Shown: one piece after another, positions 1 to 7,260 of the stretch | Layout: the number at the start of each line of letters is the position of its first letter | How positions within the stretch are numbered: position 1 is the first letter of the stretch | Source: JABDDM01 sp038240295 | GTDB lineage: Bacteria; Bacteroidota; Ignavibacteria; Palsa-1295 | Direction of reading: 5' to 3' | Assembly (NCBI GenBank): GCA_038240295.1 | Contig: JBBSDW010000147.1 | Coordinates: 1 to 7,977 of the forward strand | Length of the DNA: 7,977 nucleotides | Made by a program: the position numbers and the translations under genes | The notes under the pieces: generated by a model | What the model was told of the DNA's origin: nothing | Databases searched by the model: none | The model's input: the letters and a program-made list of their open reading frames with translations, nothing else

Positions 1-1380
1 CGTAAAGCCATGCGTCTCGTCATTCGTGCTCGTGATGTGGTGGGCGCCGATTGACGTGTTGACGGTTGCAACCGACCAGTTCATTCCGCCAAGCGGCGTT
101 GCGATCGGGGTAAAACTTGAAACAGGGATCAGCGTGCCATCCATTGTGATTCTGCCGACGCCGGTCTGTTCGGTAACGATGATCACATCGTTGATCGTAT
201 AGGCCGGATCTTCGCTCGTGAAAAAAGTGAAGTCGTTGTAGGCTTGATTGACAGGTGGCTGGATCGCGAGAAAGGGATCACCGGTGCCGTTGTACGTCGT
301 TGCTGTATGTGAAAGAAGTGCTGCAAGTGCCGGACCCGAAGTCTCGACCGCTACTGGACCGGCGATAAGCGTATCGTACCACTGGTCGTGATTGAGCGTG
401 ATGCGAGGCGTTCCGTCGATCGAGACGACCGTGCCGTCATTGAGCGCAAGCATCCGCATCAGATCACCGGACGTTCGCGGACCAAAATTAGTGCAAACAA
501 ACGCCTGACCCCATGTGCTTGTCGGCGGGATGGCCTCGGTCAAATGGTTGCGGCTTGGTGTGCTCATGTCGATATGATAGCCAACCGGCACCTCGGCGCG
601 AACGTGGGCGCCATAAACAACGACTGGCTGATCGCTCGTCACATGCGAGCCGGTAAGATCGAGAAGCGACGTTGTAGGATTAGCCTGGATCTGCACACCT
701 TCGCCTGCATTCAGCGTAAAGCTCAGCGGCGTTCCTGCAGCTTTGCCGCCCACGGTAAGTGCGCTCGGGACGATCGTCACATGGGTGTTGTCGGCGAAAG
801 CCGCGACCGAAAACTCGGATTGGCGCTCCGCTCCGCCGGTGTTCTCGGATGAATTATAATAACTCATCACGCGATAATCAGTGCTCGCCGTATTCTTCGG
901 CAATGCCAAAAATGCGTCCGCAGTGTATTGCTTGTGATTGAAGCCGTAACAGACGATCGAGGTATCGGAGACCACATGGATCACCGTGTTGTCAACGATC
1001 TCGTCGGAATTCATTAACGGGTCGATGACATCCGAAAGCCGGAAGGAGACCGAAGAACGTGGCTTCAGCGCAAATGTCCGGGTAAAATTTGGGTAGTGCT
1101 TGCAGGTAAGCGTCACATTCGCCCCTTGATCGAGCGTGGCAATAAAGACGTCCTGATACGAGGAGTCGATCAGCTCGGGAAGTTCGTTTTGATCGTAGAC
1201 AAGCAGGAATTCCGTGCCCTGGCTGACGACATCCGCTTTTTTACCGTGGCCACCGCATGGTCCCTGGGAACGACCATCGAGCGAAAACAATGAGAGTGTT
1301 GCGAGCATTATTCCAACGGCACAGAGACGAACGGTGCTGCTGCGAAAGATCGAGCCTTGCTCGATGGAGCGTGTATTCAT
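1..1380 (-). CDS. Secreted IgGFc-binding-domain protein (partial, C-terminus outside window)
   Basis: This open frame starts at an ATG (1380-1378) and runs 460 codons without a stop to base 1, so the C-terminal part is missing. The N-terminus looks like a signal peptide: basic residues, then a hydrophobic stretch around residues 19-34, then a likely cleavage region near GRSQG (36-40). The rest resembles the IgGFc_binding family (PF17517), the domain at the N-terminus of the human mucus protein FCGBP and of many bacterial surface proteins. Family-like landmarks are GTEFLLVYDQN (55-65), IHVVSDTSIVCYG (134-146), DAFLALP (155-161), FADNTHVTIVPS (195-206), VTSDQPVVVYG (247-257) and GDPFLAIQPPVNQ (367-379). 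The role is unknown; these proteins are usually extracellular and thought to be adhesive or structural. A T9SS tail may lie beyond the left edge, but this cannot be seen. No Shine-Dalgarno precedes the ATG. A candidate promoter lies about 80 bases upstream. I am fairly sure of the family and unsure of the function; IgG binding should not be assumed. Confidence 0.8.
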   Translation of the reverse strand, partial: MNTRSIEQGSIFRSSTVRLCAVGIMLATLSLFSLDGRSQGPCGGHGKKADVVSQGTEFLLVYDQNELPELIDSSYQDVFIATLDQGANVTLTCKHYPNFTRTFALKPRSSVSFRLSDVIDPLMNSDEIVDNTVIHVVSDTSIVCYGFNHKQYTADAFLALPKNTASTDYRVMSYYNSSENTGGAERQSEFSVAAFADNTHVTIVPSALTVGGKAAGTPLSFTLNAGEGVQIQANPTTSLLDLTGSHVTSDQPVVVYGAHVRAEVPVGYHIDMSTPSRNHLTEAIPPTSTWGQAFVCTNFGPRTSGDLMRMLALNDGTVVSIDGTPRITLNHDQWYDTLIAGPVAVETSGPALAALLSHTATTYNGTGDPFLAIQPPVNQAYNDFTFFTSEDPAYTINDVIIVTEQTGVGRITMDGTLIPVSSFTPIATPLGGMNWSVATVNTSIGAHHITSTNDETHGFT

Positions 1381-1460
1381 GAACGTGTTTGAAAGTAAAA
1401 CGAAATTCACCACAATTGGACGCCCGCCGTCTGGGCGATCGGAGGCCCCATCATCACCGA

Positions 1461-1490
1461 AATATACAACCGAATTGGCTGCTTTCACAA
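1461..1490 (-). promoter_or_regulatory. Candidate promoter for the IgGFc-domain gene
   Basis: On the minus strand TTGTGA (1490-1485) and TATATT (1466-1461) are separated by 18 bases. This resembles -35 and -10 boxes, with 4 of 6 and 5 of 6 matches to the sigma-70 consensus. The same site also reads loosely as the Bacteroidetes pattern: a TTTG upstream of TATATTTC, one base short of TAnnTTTG. It would give a leader of about 70 bases. It lies in the only sizeable gap (1381-1559) between dtd and the IgGFc-domain gene, which suggests that the latter is transcribed separately. It was found by eye, and one such match could be chance. Confidence 0.3.
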
Positions 1491-1559
1491 ATTTTGACTA
1501 CCAACCCGTCCGTAACAGCCTCGTGAGTCCAAGTTTGTCGATGCCCTCATCCCGTTTGC

Positions 1560-2009
1560 TCACCAATTTTTTTCGAGCATCAGTGTCACTGGCCCATCGT
1601 TGATCAGCTCGACTTGCATATTGGCGCCGAACTGACCGTGCTGGATCTTATCTGCCCCGAGCTTCTCTCGAAGTCCTTCGATCAAGGCTTCGTAAAGCGG
1701 TTCGGCCAATTCGGGACGCTCTGCCTCAATAAAACTTGGCCGATTCCCTTTCGCTGTTTCGCCATAAAGCGTAAACTGGCTGACGACAAGTAACTCAAGC
1801 CTTGTATCAACAACCGAGTGATTCATCTTCCCTTCCGCGTCTGCAAAAATCCGAAGATTCGAAATTTTTTTCACGAGTTCTGACACAACTTCATAGCCAT
1901 CGCCGATCCGGAACCCTGCAAAGATCAATAACCCAGGGCCGATCGAAGCGATCGTCTGCCCTTCCACTTTGACGGAAACAGAGGATACTCGTTGAAGAAG
2001 AATGCGCAT
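1560..2009 (-). CDS. dtd: D-aminoacyl-tRNA deacylase (DTD)
   Basis: The product is a 149-residue cytoplasmic enzyme, a normal length for DTD, which hydrolyses D-amino acids (and glycine mischarged on tRNA-Ala) from tRNA and so protects translation from non-L residues. The family signatures are present: an N-terminus beginning MRILLQRVSSVSV, the SQFTLYG active-site motif at 77-83, KGNRPSF at 87-93, and the Gly-cisPro region NDGPVT at 137-142, preceded by FGANMQVELI. The ATG start at 2009 gives the canonical N-terminus directly. The gene lies 30 bases after the prmC stop on the same strand, so it is probably cotranscribed with it. No Shine-Dalgarno is evident. Nothing appears missing or damaged. 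The assignment is secure. Confidence 0.96.
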   Translation of the reverse strand: MRILLQRVSSVSVKVEGQTIASIGPGLLIFAGFRIGDGYEVVSELVKKISNLRIFADAEGKMNHSVVDTRLELLVVSQFTLYGETAKGNRPSFIEAERPELAEPLYEALIEGLREKLGADKIQHGQFGANMQVELINDGPVTLMLEKNW

Positions 2010-2039
2010 GAACGATTTTTGTTACACCCTCAGCTCGCC

Positions 2040-2912
2040 CTAATTTCTCAGTCCGTTCTGATCAATTTCGCCCATAAAGACTCGCGGGATGCCGGCAAGA
2101 TCATTGATGAGCCTGATCTGCGACAGCCCATGCTGCCGCAGGATGTGGGTCACGTTGTCGCTCGCCCCGAATCCGATCTCGACGGCGAGGAAGCCATTGT
2201 TGCGAAGCATCATCGGAGCAAGCTCGGCAACTTTTCGATAGAATGATAGACCGTCGTTTCCATCCGTTAGTGCAATATGAGGTTCATGCTCGCGCAATTC
2301 CGGTTCAAGCTCGGGCATTTCTAAGATCGGGATATAGGGTGGATTGCTCACGATGGCATCGAATGATCCCAGAGACGAAAGGTCACGAAAGATGTCTTTT
2401 TGCTCAAACGTAATGTTCGTCAACGCGAGACGCTCTTGATTTTTTTTGGCTAAGTCAATTGCTGCATCGCTAATGTCGATTCCGAATAACTGGGCATTCG
2501 GAAGGTGCGTTGCAATCGCAAGTGCGATGGCGCCCGATCCTGTACCGATGTCAAGAATGCGTGCCGAGGTGGTCCCACGGCTTCGAACTTCTTTTAAAAC
2601 TTCCTCGACGAGTATCTCCGTCTCAGGCCGAGGAATGAGTGCGACATTTGTTGTCAGCAATCGTAGACCATAGAATTCTGTCTCGCCAACGATGTACTGG
2701 AGCGGTTCGCGATTGATGCGGCGTTCGAGCAGTTGTTGGTAACGAGTCACCTCCTCAAGTGCCAACACGCGCGAAAGTTCACGCCGAACTGCACTGCGAT
2801 CCCACACATTCAGCACGCAGGCCGCGAGCAATTCGGCATTCAGCTTTGACTCTTCTATGCCGGATGTTCGCAATTGCTTTGCGGCGATTGCGATCTGTTC
2901 GGACCAGGTCAT
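2040..2912 (-). CDS. prmC: Peptide chain release factor N5-glutamine methyltransferase (PrmC/HemK)
   Basis: PrmC uses S-adenosylmethionine to methylate the glutamine of the GGQ loop in release factors RF1 and RF2, which raises termination efficiency. The 290-residue length is typical. An N-terminal helical release-factor-binding domain covers roughly residues 1-80. It is followed by the IPRPETE motif (93-99), the Rossmann SAM-binding motif DIGTGSGAIA (121-130), an acidic strand end GIDIS (144-148), the catalytic NPPYIP motif (190-195), and the conserved ALTDGNDGL (214-222) and DLAGIPRV (271-278) segments. Its ATG overlaps the stop of the upstream glycosyltransferase in an ATGA arrangement (2912-2909), which implies translational coupling. 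In many bacteria prmC follows prfA; here no release-factor gene is in view and the partner upstream is a glycosyltransferase. The gene contains no CGATCG hexamer, although the window as a whole is rich in it. The assignment is secure. Confidence 0.96.
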   Translation of the reverse strand: MTWSEQIAIAAKQLRTSGIEESKLNAELLAACVLNVWDRSAVRRELSRVLALEEVTRYQQLLERRINREPLQYIVGETEFYGLRLLTTNVALIPRPETEILVEEVLKEVRSRGTTSARILDIGTGSGAIALAIATHLPNAQLFGIDISDAAIDLAKKNQERLALTNITFEQKDIFRDLSSLGSFDAIVSNPPYIPILEMPELEPELREHEPHIALTDGNDGLSFYRKVAELAPMMLRNNGFLAVEIGFGASDNVTHILRQHGLSQIRLINDLAGIPRVFMGEIDQNGLRN

Positions 2913-4276
2913 CCGCCGGTGATGTGATCAAGTAGTCGCGCGAGCGTGCCGGTTTCGATCTTTCGATCGTATTGCTCGATCACTTCGGGCTTCAGTTGCA
3001 AATAGGGTTTGACCTGGGTGCCTGATTTTCTCTGTATCCAATCGTCATAAAGATCCGCGATAAATTCAGCCTGTCCAGCAATATTAGCTTGATCGATCGC
3101 TCGGCCCGCACCAGTCTCGGCGAGTAATTCAGCGATGGCAGATTCTCGCGGAGCGATCGCGATCAATGGCCGCATCGCACCGAGATATTCGTAAACCTTA
3201 CCGGGTACGATCGATGCAACCGTAGGCACATCATCGACGATGAGCAGAAGGGCATCGCTCTTGAGCAGCAGCTCGACCGCTTCAGTATGCGGCACATAGT
3301 CGAGTTTCTCGACAAGCGGCGCGATTAGCTGTCGTGCGAGCATATCATGGATCTCACCGCCAAACCGACCGACAAATCTCAGAGTGAGCTTCGACGGATC
3401 AAGGCGCCCTGCATCGAGCAACAACTCGATCGCCTGTAAAAAGCTTAACGGATTTCGTGGTCCATAGAGCGAGCCCGAATAGGTGATCGTAAATTTTTCG
3501 TTCGTGGGAAGTTGCGCGCGGACACGAATATCGGGTTCGGGAAAATCGGCGTTGTCGAAGCCGTTCGGGATATGAATAAATTTCTCACGCTTCAAATCGG
3601 CATATTTGCTTTGAGCATCGGCCGCGATGCCTTTCCACGCCACTTCAACGAGAGTAGCTCGACCAAAGACAGAGTGTTCAAGCGCGCGATCGATCCGCTT
3701 CGGAAGCCACCAACGATCCGGCGTGTTATGAAAGCCTGTCCAGGGATCTCGAAACCCTGCGATCCACGGGAGGCCCGATTCTTTCGCAAGCGTGCGAGCA
3801 ACAAGCGCAGGAGTATACGGCGGCGACGACGAATAGATCGCCTTGATCGGATAGTCGCGTAATATTTTCTTTCCTTCGGCTACAGCGGCTTGGTACCAGC
3901 CGATTCGCGCGTCAGGAATAAAGAACGTCCCTCGAATAAGCTCCGCAACGTTTTCGGTCGCCGAGCGCTTGGCACCTGCTTCCTTGATGACATTCACATC
4001 GAGCGATACGCCTTTGGCTTTTCCGGTGAATTTTCGATAGAGATCGTAAGGCTCGAAGATTGGTGCACGATGAACGATCAGGTCTTCCGGAAGCTCGCGC
4101 AGGAGCGATTCGTCGCGCGCCTGATATTCCGGATCGAGCGGGACAAGCATGATCGGAGTCCAGCCGTACTCTTTTAGATACTTGATATATTTCAGGATAC
4201 GCTGCACCCCTGGTCCTCCCGCAGGCGGGAAGTAGTAGGTTACGAATAAAACGTATTTTGGAGTTGGTTCGGTCAT
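2909..4276 (-). CDS. Glycosyltransferase, family 4 (GT-B) type
   Basis: The product is a 455-residue soluble protein with no signal peptide or membrane span, so it probably acts at the inner face of the cytoplasmic membrane, adding a sugar from an activated donor to a surface or envelope glycan. The N-terminal lobe opens with YYFPPAGGPGVQR (14-26), a glycine-rich loop typical of this subgroup, followed by SSPPYTP (150-156) and GFRDPW (174-179). IPNGFD (236-241) and SGSLYG (267-272) mark the entry to the C-terminal lobe. The donor-binding segment PGKVYEYLGAMRPLIA (358-373) contains the conserved glutamate region of GT4 enzymes. I chose the ATG at 4276; an in-frame TTG at 4285 would add three residues and is less likely. 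The stop overlaps prmC by 4 bases, and the GH172 gene ends 69 bases upstream. Donor and acceptor sugars cannot be read from the sequence. The fold and general class are confident; the specific function is not. Confidence 0.85.
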   Translation of the reverse strand: MTEPTPKYVLFVTYYFPPAGGPGVQRILKYIKYLKEYGWTPIMLVPLDPEYQARDESLLRELPEDLIVHRAPIFEPYDLYRKFTGKAKGVSLDVNVIKEAGAKRSATENVAELIRGTFFIPDARIGWYQAAVAEGKKILRDYPIKAIYSSSPPYTPALVARTLAKESGLPWIAGFRDPWTGFHNTPDRWWLPKRIDRALEHSVFGRATLVEVAWKGIAADAQSKYADLKREKFIHIPNGFDNADFPEPDIRVRAQLPTNEKFTITYSGSLYGPRNPLSFLQAIELLLDAGRLDPSKLTLRFVGRFGGEIHDMLARQLIAPLVEKLDYVPHTEAVELLLKSDALLLIVDDVPTVASIVPGKVYEYLGAMRPLIAIAPRESAIAELLAETGAGRAIDQANIAGQAEFIADLYDDWIQRKSGTQVKPYLQLKPEVIEQYDRKIETGTLARLLDHITGG

Positions 4277-4282
4277 CGCTCG

Positions 4283-4312
4283 CAAAAATAGGCAGCGAAA
4301 GCGATCGACAAC
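4283..4312 (-). promoter_or_regulatory. Candidate Bacteroidetes-type promoter for the glycosyltransferase-prmC-dtd unit
   Basis: On the minus strand the sequence TATTTTTG (4290-4283) fits the Bacteroidetes -7 element TAnnTTTG exactly. GTTG (4312-4309) lies 18 bases upstream and resembles the -33 element TTTG. The element ends only six bases before the ATG at 4276, so transcription from it would begin at or almost at the start codon, giving a nearly leaderless message. A CGATCG hexamer sits in the spacer. The alternative is that the gene is read through from the GH172 gene. This is a visual match only. Confidence 0.3.
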
Positions 4313-4345
4313 TGATTAAAGAATCGTGTGAAGAAGGCCGCCTTG

Positions 4346-7102
4346 CTACTTTGTTTTTTGGAAAGGAAGAATTCGCTCGAGTGTGTTGCCGTTGGCCGAT
4401 AGATCGAGCCTGCAAAAATAGGTGCCCGGTGTGAGATCCTGCACATCGAAGTTCACCGTTGATTCATCACTCGTTAGCGGCGTGAGCGCGAGCGTCCGAA
4501 GCTTTCTGCCCAGGATGTCGAGGATATCGACGCCGACTTGAGCTCGTGCAAACCGACTATCCTGTTGCCCGAGCGATACATGAATGCCAAGCATCGACGC
4601 GGTGCAGGGTTGGGGAAAAACTGTGAACGAGCTTGCCTCCGTGAGTGGACTTTCGGCCGTACGTTGCACTTGAATGAAGGTGCCGGGCGCCAGAGGTAAA
4701 TGGGTTGTTGGATGAAGCATGACGTTATCGGCGCCGAGCCATTGATCGGTCGCACTGTCATCTTTACCGAGACTTGACCATTGGATAAAATGGATATCCT
4801 TCGTTAGAAAAAAGACACCTGCACGAATGGTGTCCGAGGGATCGGCATCGAAATACGGGATCACCTTATAGCCATCGAAGACTGCGATCTGCCTTCCATC
4901 GAGCGAGATCGCATACTTGCCATATTTCGGACCGATCGTCGCGAGAAGGTTGATCGAAAATGTATCGTCGTGCGGGACATTGAATTTAAACAGCGCGAAG
5001 CCATTCGTGCCTGTCGGCTTAAAGAGTGCAAATGTTTGCTTGCTCCACTTCGCATGCCAGTAGTAGCTAACGTTGTTGTAGATCAGATCGCCCGGCGTAT
5101 GGCCGCAGAACGGGATAAGATCCTCGAATTCGAATACGAGATTACGCGTCAGCGTGATCGGCCGATCGAGCACGACCCTTCCCGAAATACTTCCGATCGC
5201 GGTAACGTGGTAGTGCCAGTCGGGCAAATATGGAATGCGGAGCGTTGCATGGAATCGATAATCATCACCAACCGTCACCGCCGTATCCATCTTTGTTGGA
5301 ATACTATCAAGATAGAGCGTGATCCGCTCGCCCACACGGAAGCCGACACCTTCGAGGGCGATCGTGTCACCATAGCGAACCGTGACGGGGGTACTGTCAA
5401 CGAGGATTCGGAGCGTAGGTTGTGCGAGCACGACGACCTCTCGCGCTTGAGATTCACCGTTGACGCTCAATGGATAGCTACCGGGCCCCAAGCTGTTCGG
5501 GATCGTAACATCGAGCGAGAACTTGCCCATCGCATCCGATCTCATCGACCAGAGATTTTTTGCCCCAAGCGCGACCGCGATCGGCGCGTTCGCCTGATAA
5601 CCAACGCCACCCACTTTCCAGGATTCCCCCGAACGCACAGTGTCGCGCTCCGCCCAGAACGGAGTCCAGTGCAGATAGTAATACGCGACGGTCCGGTAGT
5701 CGTCGTGCACATCGTTATTGACGCCATGCTGCAGCAGGTAATCGATCGAATGATCTAAATCGACCGCATCGAGCACGTGCATTCGATAGAACGAATCGAA
5801 GACATGCGTGAATCCAGAGAACGGTGCAGTAAAGACTGCTCCGAAGAACCACCAACCCCCGTTAAGATAATCTTCGCTGCCGGTATAGTGGATCATGTTC
5901 GCCGACGACGAATCAACATTGATATACGGATCGCCTTCAAGTGCAACCGGCGAAGGATTATTCGGGATCGACCAGTTCATTCCGACATAACGGCCGCGTC
6001 CGTATTCATGAAGTACCGGATGAAAGATCGCGTACTTCGTCGGGTTCGACTCGGAAAATCGCGCACAGAAATATCCATCACCAGCTGGCACTGATTCACG
6101 ACCCCATTGGATGCTGCCAGTGAATGGGATGGTATTCGAGCCAAGATTAACCAGTACGATCCGGCCATGATGGGCGAAAGGCATTGGAAAGTATGATGTA
6201 TATCCATCGGCAGCTTCGACGCGAAGCCAGTGCGAATGATTGGTCCATGCTCCGGTTGAGGCGCCGAAAAAATCGTTGATCGGAACGTCGACGGCAGGCG
6301 TTGGCCGATCATCCCAATACATACGAATGACGAGGGAATCGAGGATCGCCGGATCATAGGTACCCGGATGAAATCGAATGCTCTGAATCAGCGCAGGACC
6401 GGCCTCATCAAACACGACACTCGTATCGTGACCAAGAATGCCTCCGGAAATATCCTGCGTTATCGAAGTGTCATTCGACCACGGCGAATTCAAACTCAGA
6501 AATGCCTTTTCACCAAGTTGCTGCTGTTGCAACAGAAGCGAAGATTCATAGAGAGCGAAAGGCGTAACGCTTTTTGGGTCAGAGACCGGCCGCCAGGTAA
6601 TGGCATAATAGAAATTGTCTGACGGCGAATCGAAGGTGATCTTAAAACTTTTCTGATAAGGCATCTGCACGTCGCACACATTTCCGCCAGGGTAGTTCGA
6701 ATCGAACGGGGGCCGCAATGCACCGGTGCGCAATCCAAAAAAATCATAGATATATGAGGAGACGGCAAGGGTGCCGTCGATGTAAACTCGGAACGAGGTT
6801 ACAGAATCAGGGACAGAAGCTGCTACCCAAAGATGCGTGATGATGCCGGCGCCAGAATCTTCGGCGAGCACCCGTTGATGTTGAAAGCTGTCGGTAGTCG
6901 ACCAGAAACCGTAGCCCGCACGGTGGCGGAGCGGTTGACCATCCGTACCCCCCAGATTTGCGATCGCACGAGGATTGGTCAGCCGGCTATAGGGGTCGAT
7001 CGTCTGTGCAGAAAGATCGTTACACGCGAAGGCGATCGCTATTACGATCAGCAACGCATGCAAGCTTGCAATGAACAGGTGTGAGGAGAAAAATCTTGTC
7101 AC
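4346..7102 (-). CDS. T9SS-secreted GH172 (DUF2961) glycoside hydrolase with Ig-like and carbohydrate-binding-like modules
   Basis: The product has 918 residues and starts at a GTG (7102); no ATG lies in a usable position, and the GTG directly precedes a good signal peptide (hydrophobic core about 10-27, likely cleavage after SAQ at 31-33). Residues about 60-485 match DUF2961, now glycoside hydrolase family 172, whose known members act on fructofuranosides or arabinofuranosides. Landmarks are GAGIITHLWVA (84-94), RMYWDDRPTPAVDVPINDFFG (260-280), EGDPYI (389-394) and YTGSEDYLNGGWWF (406-419). E389 and E410 are 21 residues apart, the spacing I recall for the catalytic glutamates of the characterised family member. 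Residues about 490-655 look like two Ig-like domains, with similar GFRVGERI/GYQANAPI entry motifs. Residues about 656-800 form a beta-rich carbohydrate-binding-like module (EFEDL at 658-662, SLDGRQIAVFDGYKV at 733-747). Residues about 825-918 are a T9SS sorting domain (FPQP at 829-832, DILGRKLRTL at 862-871, LTPGTYFCRL at 890-899). The substrate is unknown. The neighbouring glycosyltransferases suggest a link to surface glycans, which is inference. Confidence 0.88.
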   Translation of the reverse strand: MTRFFSSHLFIASLHALLIVIAIAFACNDLSAQTIDPYSRLTNPRAIANLGGTDGQPLRHRAGYGFWSTTDSFQHQRVLAEDSGAGIITHLWVAASVPDSVTSFRVYIDGTLAVSSYIYDFFGLRTGALRPPFDSNYPGGNVCDVQMPYQKSFKITFDSPSDNFYYAITWRPVSDPKSVTPFALYESSLLLQQQQLGEKAFLSLNSPWSNDTSITQDISGGILGHDTSVVFDEAGPALIQSIRFHPGTYDPAILDSLVIRMYWDDRPTPAVDVPINDFFGASTGAWTNHSHWLRVEAADGYTSYFPMPFAHHGRIVLVNLGSNTIPFTGSIQWGRESVPAGDGYFCARFSESNPTKYAIFHPVLHEYGRGRYVGMNWSIPNNPSPVALEGDPYINVDSSSANMIHYTGSEDYLNGGWWFFGAVFTAPFSGFTHVFDSFYRMHVLDAVDLDHSIDYLLQHGVNNDVHDDYRTVAYYYLHWTPFWAERDTVRSGESWKVGGVGYQANAPIAVALGAKNLWSMRSDAMGKFSLDVTIPNSLGPGSYPLSVNGESQAREVVVLAQPTLRILVDSTPVTVRYGDTIALEGVGFRVGERITLYLDSIPTKMDTAVTVGDDYRFHATLRIPYLPDWHYHVTAIGSISGRVVLDRPITLTRNLVFEFEDLIPFCGHTPGDLIYNNVSYYWHAKWSKQTFALFKPTGTNGFALFKFNVPHDDTFSINLLATIGPKYGKYAISLDGRQIAVFDGYKVIPYFDADPSDTIRAGVFFLTKDIHFIQWSSLGKDDSATDQWLGADNVMLHPTTHLPLAPGTFIQVQRTAESPLTEASSFTVFPQPCTASMLGIHVSLGQQDSRFARAQVGVDILDILGRKLRTLALTPLTSDESTVNFDVQDLTPGTYFCRLDLSANGNTLERILPFQKTK

Positions 7103-7162
7103 GTGTGAATCTTCGAGCTATGGATCGTCAACGATAGCGTTTCTGGATCAGGATTCAGCCAA

Positions 7163-7180
7163 ATTACAACGAGTCGTAAT
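7163..7180. repeat. Imperfect 18-base dyad, possible operator
   Basis: ATTACaACgaGTcGTAAT has 7 of 9 positions paired across its centre. It lies 61 bases upstream of the GH172 start, overlapping the TAATTTG sequence on the minus strand, a position where a dimeric regulator could act on that gene. No regulator gene is visible in the window. Chance cannot be excluded. Confidence 0.35.
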
Positions 7181-7245
7181 AAAAGGTGCGCAATGACCGG
7201 GGGCATAAATTCGTCCCCCTGCTGGGTGTGGTTTCGTAAGTTGCA

Positions 7246-7260
7246 CTCCGAACATCGGAG
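7246..7260. repeat. Perfect 6-base inverted repeat, possible operator
   Basis: CTCCGA and TCGGAG flank a three-base centre (ACA). The repeat starts at the last base of the TTGCAC candidate -35 box and fills most of the spacer before TACGAG (7264-7269). This could be an operator for the rightward GT-C gene or a small hairpin in a leader RNA. There is no T-run after it, so it does not look like an intrinsic terminator. Confidence 0.35.

Noticed and set aside
388..852. A 154-codon plus-strand open frame in the left part
   Set aside because: It is antisense to the IgGFc-domain gene, whose translation carries clear family motifs; the plus-strand translation has low-complexity Arg-rich content and no recognisable feature.
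1421..1437. CGCCC/GGGCG hairpin between dtd and the IgGFc-domain gene, considered as a terminator
   Set aside because: The stem is only five base pairs with a seven-base loop, and there is no T-run after it on the minus strand.
4334..4344. AAGGC-C-GCCTT symmetry after the GH172 stop codon, considered as a terminator
   Set aside because: The stem is at most four base pairs with a three-base loop, and the following sequence is not a T-run.
3912..4415. A 167-codon minus-strand open frame spanning the GH172-glycosyltransferase junction
   Set aside because: It overlaps the ends of two confident genes in another frame, and its translation is Arg/Ser-rich with no motif.
4970..5758. A 262-codon plus-strand open frame opposite the GH172 gene
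   Set aside because: It lies wholly antisense to a well-supported coding region, is rich in Arg, Ile and Asp as expected from reading GATCG-rich DNA backwards, and shows no domain or motif.
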